Shown here in pieces: positions 1 through 4,137 of a stretch of 5,546 nt of DNA. The translations under genes were made by a program, and so were the position numbers. The notes under the pieces were generated by a model. The model was not told the DNA's origin, ran no database searches, and saw only the letters and a program-made list of their open reading frames with translations. The first letter of the stretch is position 1. Each line of letters opens with the position of its first letter. Source of the DNA: DASRQZ01 sp964571275 (GTDB lineage Bacteria > Myxococcota_A > Polyangia > Fen-1088); assembly GCA_964571275.1 (NCBI GenBank), contig CAZNCQ010000409.1, positions 1 through 5,546 on the forward strand, in the 5' to 3' direction.

Positions 1-572
1 ATCGCGCGCGCGACCAGCTCCTTGCCGGTGCCCGACTCGCCGGTCACCAGCACCGTCGCCGTCGAGGCGGCGACGCGCGCCACCAGCTTGTAGACCTCGA
101 GCATCACCGCGCTCTTGCCGACGATGTCCTCGATCTGGGTCTTGGCTTCGCTCTGTACCGTGCGGTTCTCGGCGACCAGCCGCCGCCGCTCGAGCGCGCG
201 CGTGACCGTGAGCTTGAGCTCCTCGATGTTGAACGGCTTCGACACGTAGTCGTACGCGCCGCGCTGGATCGCCTCCATCGCGCCGGTGACGTCTCCGAAC
301 GCGGTGATCAAGATGACCGGCGTGCCGGGCGCCTTGTCGGTGAACGCCTTCAAGACGTCGAGGCCGCTCGACCGCTCCATGCGCACGTCGGAGACGACCA
401 GGTCGTAGCGGCCCGCGGCGGCGCGCTCGATCGCCCCCGCGCCGTCGTCGACCGCATCGACGTTGAAGCCTTCGCCGCGCAGGATCTCGCACAGCAGATC
501 GCGCGCGACGCGGTCGTCCTCGGCGACCAGCACGCGCACGTGCGGTTCAGGGGTTCGGACGGTGTCGGTCAT
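1..572 (-). CDS. NtrC-family sigma-54-dependent response regulator (N-terminal part, runs off the window)
   Basis: Only the first 190 codons are present; the rest lies beyond position 1. Residues 12-125 form a receiver domain: acidic pair E18-D19-D20, phosphoacceptor D62 in VVSDVRM, switch T90 in ILITAFGD, and invariant lysine K112 in SKPF. A linker (about 125-150) leads into a sigma-54 interaction AAA+ domain beginning IEDIVGKS, with Walker A GESGTGKE at 178-185. The GAFTGA loop and the C-terminal HTH must lie outside the window. Known family role: once phosphorylated, such proteins oligomerise and use ATP to open sigma-54 promoters. The gene starts 19 bp after the kinase stop, so the two almost certainly form one unit and a cognate pair. 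The ATG at 572 fits the usual receiver start but has only a weak AAGG-type Shine-Dalgarno; the strong one upstream serves an 8-codon mini-ORF. A likely target is the sigma-54 promoter at 2561-2576 (inference). Confidence 0.96.
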   Translation of the reverse strand, partial: MTDTVRTPEPHVRVLVAEDDRVARDLLCEILRGEGFNVDAVDDGAGAIERAAAGRYDLVVSDVRMERSSGLDVLKAFTDKAPGTPVILITAFGDVTGAMEAIQRGAYDYVSKPFNIEELKLTVTRALERRRLVAENRTVQSEAKTQIEDIVGKSAVMLEVYKLVARVAASTATVLVTGESGTGKELVARA

Positions 573-595
573 GCTCGAGCTTCGCCTTTGCTCAT
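569..595 (-). other. 8-codon mini-ORF linking kinase stop to regulator start
   Basis: ATG at 595-593 opens MSKGEARA and ends in TGA at 571-569. Its start overlaps the kinase stop as ATGA (595-592), and its stop overlaps the regulator start as ATGA (572-569). GGAGGAG at 609-603 sits 7 nt upstream, which is ideal spacing. The arrangement suggests a coupling relay: ribosomes initiate here, finish eight codons, and restart on the regulator ATG. The overlaps and Shine-Dalgarno are seen directly; the coupling role is inferred. It could also be chance, with the regulator using its own weak site. Confidence 0.4.
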
Positions 596-2160
596 GCGCG
601 GACTCCTCCGGTGGCGACGCGCGCGCGCGGCTCGGCGCCGGCGGGCGCGCCCTTGCGCGGCAAGCGGACGAAGAACGTCGACCCCTGGCCGGGCTCGCTC
701 TCGACGGAGATGTTGCCGCCGAGGGCCGCGGTGAGCTGGCGGCAGATCGCCAGGCCGAGGCCGGTCCCCTTGCCGCGGCCTTTCGTCGTGTAGAACGGCT
801 CGAAGATCCGGCGCAGATCGTCCGGCGAGATGCCGTGGCCGGTGTCGCTGACCGTGATGAGCACGTCGTCGCCGGCCGCCTTCGCCGCGATCGTCACGCG
901 ACCCTTGCCGTCGACGGCGTCGAGCGCGTTCGAGAGCAGATTGACCACGATCTGCCGCAGCAGGCCCGGGTCGGTCACGACTTCGCCCAGGCGCGGATCC
1001 AGCTGCACCTCGACCGGCGCGCGCCCGGTCGGCTCCACGCCGCTCGTGAGGTCGATTGCCTCCTCGAGCAGGCGCGGCAGCGCGGTCACCACGCGCTCGG
1101 GCTCGAGCGGGCGCGTCGAATCCAGGTAGTCGCGCACGATGCGGCCGATGCGCTCGACCTCGCGGCCCGCGACCTCCAGGCGCTCGCGCACCGGGCCGTG
1201 CAAGTTGCGGTCGATCAACGCCAGCTGGATGTGGCCCGAAACCGATGACAGCGGTGTGCCGATCTCGTGCGCCAGCTGCGCCGCCAGCTGCCCCAGCGTC
1301 GCCAGGCGCACCTTCGACGCGTTCTCGAGGCGCATCTCGTTGAGCAAGCGGTTGAGCTGCGCCAGCGTCGCGTTCTTCTCCGAGAGATCGCGCGTCGCCG
1401 CCTCGATCTCGCCCGCCAGGCGCTGGTTGAACGCGCGGATCTGCGCGTCGGCCTGCGACAGGCGTTCGAGCATGCGGTTGAAACCTTGCGACAGGCGGCC
1501 GACCTCGTCGACCGTCTCGACCGGGACGCGGCGCGAGAGGTCGCCGCCCTCGACGTCGCGCATCGCGCCCGCCAGCACCTCGAGGGGGCGGCCCACCACC
1601 TTGTCCGTGATCAAGCCCGACAGCAGCGTCAGCGCGACCAGCAGGCCGGCGCCGAAGATCAGCGAGATGCGCTCCTCGGTCTCGAGCATCGCCTCGACCG
1701 GACCGAGCGTCCAGCGCATGACCAGCGTCGCGCCCCACGGGCCCTTGAGGTCGACCGGGATCTCGATCGGCGTCTCCTGCGCTTCGCTGGCGGCCTGCTT
1801 GGTGATGGTCAGGGGCTGGCGGTTGAACGGCACGAACCGCGTGATCTCCGGCCGGTCGCCACGCGGGGCGGCGATGCGGCTCGACGGCGTCGAGGACTCT
1901 CGATAGACGTAGAGATCGAGGCGCACGATCCGGCTGTGGCGGTTCAGGTAGCCGAGCAGCTTCTCTTCGAGGTCGCGGTCGTCGGCGTCGGCCTGGACAC
2001 TCTTCAGATCCTCGGCGATGTCGTGTGCCAGCTCCTCGGCCGAGGTCTGCGCGTCCTTGATGATTCGCGTGCGCGTCAGGTAGAGCCGGCCCCAAGACGC
2101 CACGCCGACCGCGGTGGCGACGCTCACCGCGATGAGCCAGATCTTGGTCCGGATCGTCAT
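592..2160 (-). CDS. Membrane sensor histidine kinase (periplasmic sensor, HAMP, HisKA, HATPase_c)
   Basis: This 522-residue protein autophosphorylates on histidine and passes phosphate to a response regulator, very likely the NtrC-type one just downstream. Order of parts: transmembrane helix 1 at about 7-24; a periplasmic sensor of about 140 residues that I cannot assign to a family; transmembrane helix 2 at about 165-185; HAMP at about 187-240 (GRPLEVL...VDEVGRLSQGFNRM); a coiled-coil linker to about 285; HisKA with H298 in LAHEIGTPLSS; N box N407/N411 in VVNLLSNALDAV; G1 box DTGHGIS at 439-445; F box FEPFYTTK at 453-460; G2 box GTGLGL at 465-470; and GQGSTF at 491-496. All catalytic boxes look intact. 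The frame stays open upstream to 2235, but that would translate through the terminator stem, and MTIRTKIWLIAV is a typical kinase start, so I chose 2160. The ribosome site is poor: AGGA either abuts the ATG or lies 11 nt away. Confidence 0.96.
   Translation of the reverse strand: MTIRTKIWLIAVSVATAVGVASWGRLYLTRTRIIKDAQTSAEELAHDIAEDLKSVQADADDRDLEEKLLGYLNRHSRIVRLDLYVYRESSTPSSRIAAPRGDRPEITRFVPFNRQPLTITKQAASEAQETPIEIPVDLKGPWGATLVMRWTLGPVEAMLETEERISLIFGAGLLVALTLLSGLITDKVVGRPLEVLAGAMRDVEGGDLSRRVPVETVDEVGRLSQGFNRMLERLSQADAQIRAFNQRLAGEIEAATRDLSEKNATLAQLNRLLNEMRLENASKVRLATLGQLAAQLAHEIGTPLSSVSGHIQLALIDRNLHGPVRERLEVAGREVERIGRIVRDYLDSTRPLEPERVVTALPRLLEEAIDLTSGVEPTGRAPVEVQLDPRLGEVVTDPGLLRQIVVNLLSNALDAVDGKGRVTIAAKAAGDDVLITVSDTGHGISPDDLRRIFEPFYTTKGRGKGTGLGLAICRQLTAALGGNISVESEPGQGSTFFVRLPRKGAPAGAEPRARVATGGVRA
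603..609 (-). promoter_or_regulatory. Strong Shine-Dalgarno (GGAGGAG) inside the end of the kinase gene
   Basis: GGAGGAG reads 609 to 603 on the minus strand, within the Gly-Gly codons near the kinase C-terminus (ATGGVRA). It is 7 nt from the mini-ORF ATG at 595 but 30 nt from the regulator ATG at 572, too far to serve the latter directly. It therefore points to initiation at the mini-ORF. Confidence 0.5.
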
Positions 2161-2189
2161 TCCTGGGTGAATCCTATCCGAATGAATGG

Positions 2190-2224
2190 AAAAAGCCCCC
2201 GGAGCACAGGGCGCCGGGGGCTTT
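2190..2224 (-). terminator. Intrinsic terminator just upstream of the kinase gene
   Basis: Perfect 11-bp stem: AAAGCCCCCGG (2192-2202) pairs with CCGGGGGCTTT (2214-2224) around an 11-nt loop. On the minus strand the GC-rich stem runs straight into five Ts (2194-2190), the classic rho-independent form. The plus strand has only three Ts, so minus is the better orientation. It would end transcription from the 56-residue gene about 100 nt after its stop. Because the kinase ATG is only 29 nt further on, it could also act as a leader attenuator for the kinase-regulator pair. Confidence 0.8.
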
Positions 2225-2234
2225 GGCCGATCCA

Positions 2235-2278
2235 CCGCGCGAAACCCAGAGGGCTTGCCCCGATGGGTTTCATCGCGG
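2235..2278 (-). repeat. Long interrupted inverted repeat (middle stem-loop of three)
   Basis: CCGCG (2235-2239) pairs with CGCGG (2274-2278), and GAAACCCA (2241-2248) with TGGGTTTC (2264-2271), separated by a small internal loop. Inside is a further GGGC/GCCC stem (2251-2254 with 2257-2260). The result is a long three-tier hairpin with no T-run after it. It lies in the probable 3' region of the small gene's transcript. It may be an RNA structure or a DNA-binding dyad; sequence alone does not decide. Confidence 0.55.
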
Positions 2279-2279
2279 G

Positions 2280-2310
2280 AGGTCTGGAACCCTTTGAGGG
2301 TTCCAGATCT
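2280..2310 (-). repeat. Perfect stem-loop right after the small lysine-rich gene
   Basis: TCTGGAACCC (2283-2292) and GGGTTCCAGA (2298-2307) form a perfect 10-bp stem with a 5-nt loop. One G-T and two further pairs (2280-2282 with 2308-2310) extend it to 13. It begins 15 nt after the small gene's stop codon at 2326. There is no T-run, so it is not a standard terminator on its own; a 3'-end stabiliser or part of a composite terminator is more likely. Confidence 0.6.
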
Positions 2311-2325
2311 GCGACCGGGGAACGA

Positions 2326-2496
2326 CTACTTCTTGTCGTCGGCTTTCTTCTCGCCCTCGGCGCCGTCGGCCTTCTTGCCCTTCTTCGCCTTCTTCTCCTT
2401 CTTCGCACCGTCGGCGGGGGCCTCATCGGCCGCGCGGGCAACGGTCCAGCTAACGGGGAGGAGCAGCGCGAGCGCGAGGAAGATCGAACGAATCAT
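2326..2496 (-). CDS. Small secreted lysine-rich protein (56 aa), likely sigma-54 controlled
   Basis: I do not recognise a family. Residues 1-22 are a textbook Sec signal peptide: an Arg near the start (MIRS), a hydrophobic core IFLALALLLPV, and an A-R-A cleavage site before ADE. The mature part would be only 34 residues, with 12 lysines arranged as six KK pairs (KKEKKAKKGKK at 32-42, then 50-51 and 55-56) and nine Asp/Glu. It has no Cys, His or aromatic residues, so it should be disordered and highly charged. AGGAG lies 6 nt before the ATG, a strong ribosome site that fixes the start. A sigma-54 promoter lies 65 nt upstream, and the kinase/sigma-54 regulator pair follows downstream. Inference: an exported effector or sensor ligand of that system, as ZraP is for ZraSR, but without ZraP's metal-binding residues. 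Binding to anionic polymers such as LPS is a possibility only. Confidence 0.8.
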   Translation of the reverse strand: MIRSIFLALALLLPVSWTVARAADEAPADGAKKEKKAKKGKKADGAEGEKKADDKK

Positions 2497-2526
2497 GAGT
2501 GACTCCTGATTGGGGGTTTGCCGGTC

Positions 2527-2546
2527 TCGGAGCCATTCAGCTCCGA
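2527..2546 (-). repeat. Stem-loop in the 5' leader of the small lysine-rich gene
   Basis: TCGGAGC (2527-2533) pairs with GCTCCGA (2540-2546) around a 6-nt loop. If transcription starts near 2550, as the sigma-54 promoter predicts, this hairpin sits almost at the 5' end of the mRNA and leaves the ribosome site (2507-2503) free. Such 5' stems often protect messages from decay. GGTC (2523-2526) and GACC (2552-2555) could add outer pairs in DNA. Confidence 0.5.
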
Positions 2547-2560
2547 ACGCCGACCACTGG

Positions 2561-2576
2561 TGCAGCGCTCATGCCA
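2561..2576 (-). promoter_or_regulatory. Sigma-54 (-24/-12) promoter of the small lysine-rich gene
   Basis: Read on the minus strand: TGGCATGAGCGCTGCA. Against the consensus TGGCACG-N4-TTGCA it matches 10 of 12 defined bases and keeps the essential GG (2575-2574) and GC (2563-2562) at the correct spacing. The predicted start is about 2550, giving a leader of about 54 nt before the ATG at 2496. A sigma-54 activator gene in the same block supports it. The promoter is predicted only. Confidence 0.65.
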
Positions 2577-2590
2577 CGAAAGATCGTGGC
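2573..2590. repeat. Inverted repeat overlapping the -24 element
   Basis: GCCACGA (2573-2579) and TCGTGGC (2584-2590) form a perfect 7-bp dyad with a 4-base centre. One arm contains the TGGC of the -24 box, so a protein bound here would compete with sigma-54 polymerase. It may be an operator, or chance. Confidence 0.4.
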
Positions 2591-2657
2591 GCGACTGTGA
2601 TCCAGATCGAAGGATTTCAGCAGCTTAAGAAACAGCTCTGTAACACGGGGTGGCCGG

Positions 2658-2710
2658 AGTGAGGCGGTCTTGCCGAACAGGCCGTCCGAGGTGTAGCGAA
2701 CCGCCTCACT
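2658..2710. promoter_or_regulatory. Candidate enhancer: 11-bp perfect inverted repeat upstream of the sigma-54 promoter
   Basis: AGTGAGGCGGT (2658-2668) and ACCGCCTCACT (2700-2710) are exact inverted copies separated by 31 bp. They lie at about -108 to -160 relative to the predicted sigma-54 start, where activators of this class usually bind. Arm centres are 42 bp apart, about four helical turns, placing both on one face of the DNA. The DNA between here and the promoter (about 2600-2645) is the AT-richer part of the gap, which would ease looping. As RNA it could instead fold into a stem downstream of the exbD-like gene, but no T-run follows. Confidence 0.4.
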
Positions 2711-2766
2711 GGCGCGACATCGATCACTCAAAGATCCGCCCTGCGCTCGGCGTGCTGGCTTACTTC

Positions 2767-3240
2767 TTACTTACCGGGCGCGGTCAGGATCGCGATATGG
2801 CTGGCGCCGGCCTTCTTCGCCACCGACATGATGTCGACGGCCGCGCCGAGCAAGACGCTCTTGTCTCCGCGGATCAGTAAGGTCTCCGAGCCGACGTCGG
2901 TGAGCGCCTTCTTGATCTCCGTCTCGAGGTTCGCGATCTCGACCTTCTTCGAGCCGAGGTAGATCTCGTTGCTCTTGGTGACCGTCAGCACCGGATCGCT
3001 TCGCCGCTGCGAGACCGGCCCGGCGGTGTTGGCCTTGGGCAGCACCACCTTGACCCCGGCGCGTGACGCCGCCTCGGACTCGACCAGCGCCGTCGAGGTC
3101 ACCATGAAGATGATGAGCAGAACCAGGAACACGTCGGTGAGCGGCGTGATGTTGATCTCGGCGACGACCGTTTCGCCACCGCCATCCCCTTCTTCGCCGG
3201 TGGCGCTGCCGCCCTCGTCGAGCTGAACGTTCATTCCCAT
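2767..3240 (-). CDS. ExbD/TolR-family biopolymer transport protein
   Basis: A 157-residue protein of usual family length. It has a short acidic, glycine-rich cytoplasmic N-terminus (1-27), then the family signature INITPLTDVFLVLLIIFMVTS. The ion-carrying aspartate is D36, at the start of the single transmembrane helix (about 36-54), followed by a periplasmic domain with the typical ending (LLIRGDKSV, then AGASHIAILT). Known role: with an ExbB/TolQ pentamer it forms a proton-driven motor in the inner membrane that powers outer-membrane transport or envelope upkeep. The ATG at 3240 gives MGMNVQ, a common start in this family; 3234 is the alternative. It lies 18 bp after the exbB-like stop, and AGGACGG overlapping that stop may be its distant ribosome site, implying coupling. 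The sequence does not separate ExbD from TolR or AglS-like relatives. Confidence 0.95.
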   Translation of the reverse strand: MGMNVQLDEGGSATGEEGDGGGETVVAEINITPLTDVFLVLLIIFMVTSTALVESEAASRAGVKVVLPKANTAGPVSQRRSDPVLTVTKSNEIYLGSKKVEIANLETEIKKALTDVGSETLLIRGDKSVLLGAAVDIMSVAKKAGASHIAILTAPGK

Positions 3241-3258
3241 GCGATTGCGCCCGCCGTC

Positions 3259-3978
3259 CTAGCTCGTCGCCGCGGCTGCCGCCGCCGGGTTCGTGGTGCT
3301 GCTGCCGTCGCTGGTCGGCGCCGGTGTCGACGTGGGCGTGCTCGGCGCCGGCCGCGTCTTTGCGTACTCGCCGAGCGCGGTCAGGAACTCCTCACCATAG
3401 AGCTTGTACTGCATGGCGATGCCGTTCACGCGCGAGACGAAGTAGTTGTAAGCGATGACGGCGTAGATCGCGACGAGCAGACCGGCCGCGGTGGCCACGA
3501 GCGCGGCCGCGATCCCTTGCGACACGACCTTGAACCCGCCGGTGCCCGCGACCGACATCGACTGGAATGCTTTCAGGATGCCGACGACGGTGCCGAACAA
3601 GCCCACGAACGGCGCCGACGAGCCCACGGTGCCCAGCGCCCACAGGTAGCGCTTGCACGACAATACCGCCGCTCCGCGCTGCGACGTCACCGCCTCCGCC
3701 GTCTTGTGCGGCGTCTTCTGGAACACGTGCAGCCCGCGCTCGAAGACCTCGGCGAGCGGGACCTGAGACATCTCGCACAGCGCGGCCGCCTTGCCGATAT
3801 CGCCCGCCTCGAGCGCGCCGATGACGCGGTTCTTGAACTGCTCCGACTTCGGCAGGATGTTCCACAGCGCGTAGAGCCGCTCGCAGATGACGGTGAGGCC
3901 TGCCAGCGACCAGACGAGCAAGAGAGCGAGGATCACCCACTCGTCTTTGACCAGGTTGCGAATCATCTCCCAGGACAT
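3259..3978 (-). CDS. MotA/TolQ/ExbB-family proton channel protein
   Basis: A 239-residue partner of the ExbD-like protein. The N-terminus MSWEMIRNLVKDEW leads into transmembrane helix 1 (about 15-33), then a cytoplasmic stretch (about 40-110) and two long helices at about 112-138 and 152-180. Helix 2 carries the family signature APFVGLFGTVVGILKAFQ (122-139); helix 3 is rich in small residues (GIAAALVATAAGLLVAI), as expected for a channel wall. The last 33 residues (207-239) are a Pro/Thr/Ser/Ala tail ending in an alanine run, unusual for the family and probably disordered. The open frame extends far upstream, but only because it runs antisense to the divergent gene; the family N-terminus fixes the start at 3978. 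There is no clear Shine-Dalgarno (GAAG at best). It is the first gene of a two-gene unit. No TonB or TolA partner is visible, so the powered system is unknown. Confidence 0.95.
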   Translation of the reverse strand: MSWEMIRNLVKDEWVILALLLVWSLAGLTVICERLYALWNILPKSEQFKNRVIGALEAGDIGKAAALCEMSQVPLAEVFERGLHVFQKTPHKTAEAVTSQRGAAVLSCKRYLWALGTVGSSAPFVGLFGTVVGILKAFQSMSVAGTGGFKVVSQGIAAALVATAAGLLVAIYAVIAYNYFVSRVNGIAMQYKLYGEEFLTALGEYAKTRPAPSTPTSTPAPTSDGSSTTNPAAAAAATS

Positions 3979-3987
3979 TGGTCTTCG

Positions 3988-3993
3988 ATGATA
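3988..3993 (-). promoter_or_regulatory. Possible -10 box (TATCAT) of the exbB-exbD unit
   Basis: TATCAT on the minus strand matches TATAAT at five of six bases and stands out in very GC-rich DNA. No convincing -35 lies 16-18 bp upstream. The start site would fall near 3981, giving an almost leaderless message, which fits the lack of a Shine-Dalgarno at 3978. Weak evidence. Confidence 0.25.
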
Positions 3994-4064
3994 GCGCGCA
4001 ATCCGGCGCGCGCCGCGCCGTTTTCGCGCGGGAAGGGGGCGGTAAAACACCGGGGGCGGCGCCA

Positions 4065-4078
4065 CGGGAGTGCTCCCG
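4065..4078. repeat. 14-bp palindromic dyad in the divergent promoter gap
   Basis: CGGGAG-TG-CTCCCG is a perfect 6+6 inverted repeat near the middle of the 159-bp gap between the exbB-like gene and the divergent sensor gene. Position and symmetry fit a shared operator. In DNA this GC-rich, short dyads also arise by chance. Apart from this and the two possible -10 boxes I see nothing else in the gap. Confidence 0.3.
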
Positions 4079-4114
4079 ATCGCGGCGGGGTTCGTGAATG
4101 GCGCGCCGATCCCG

Positions 4115-4120
4115 TAAGAT
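4115..4120 (+). promoter_or_regulatory. Possible -10 box (TAAGAT) of the HAMP sensor gene
   Basis: TAAGAT lies 17 bases before the ATG at 4138 and is one of the few AT-rich hexamers in the gap. No good -35 is present. If used, the leader would be only about ten bases. Low confidence. Confidence 0.22.
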
Positions 4121-4137
4121 TCCCCCGGGTCACCTCG

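Noticed and set aside
1..12. CGCGCG alternating run as a possible Z-DNA or simple repeat element (a similar run lies near 617-626)
   Set aside because: Such runs are short, fall inside coding sequence, and reflect Arg/Ala codons in GC-rich DNA.
2161..2235. Kinase start 25 codons upstream at 2235
   Set aside because: It would translate through the terminator stem and place a Pro-rich stretch before the first membrane helix. MTIRTKIWLIAV at 2160 is the natural start.
463..2502. Long plus-strand and alternate minus-strand open frames opposite or across the kinase and regulator genes
   Set aside because: Their translations are Arg/Ala/Gly-rich with no domains, while the minus-strand kinase and regulator frames carry complete, ordered catalytic motifs.
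2537..2731. 64-residue minus-strand open frame with a TTG start in the exbD-to-small-gene gap
   Set aside because: It has no Shine-Dalgarno, spans the inverted repeat, the sigma-54 promoter and the leader hairpin, and shows no recognisable motif. Regulatory DNA explains the stretch better, though its middle (about 2590-2650) is less GC-rich than the surroundings.
3988..4137. Plus-strand sensor gene starting at ATG 3988
   Set aside because: The added 50 residues are Arg/Gly/Pro-rich with no motif and would occupy the entire divergent promoter gap up to 10 bp from the exbB start. It cannot be fully excluded because the frame is open.
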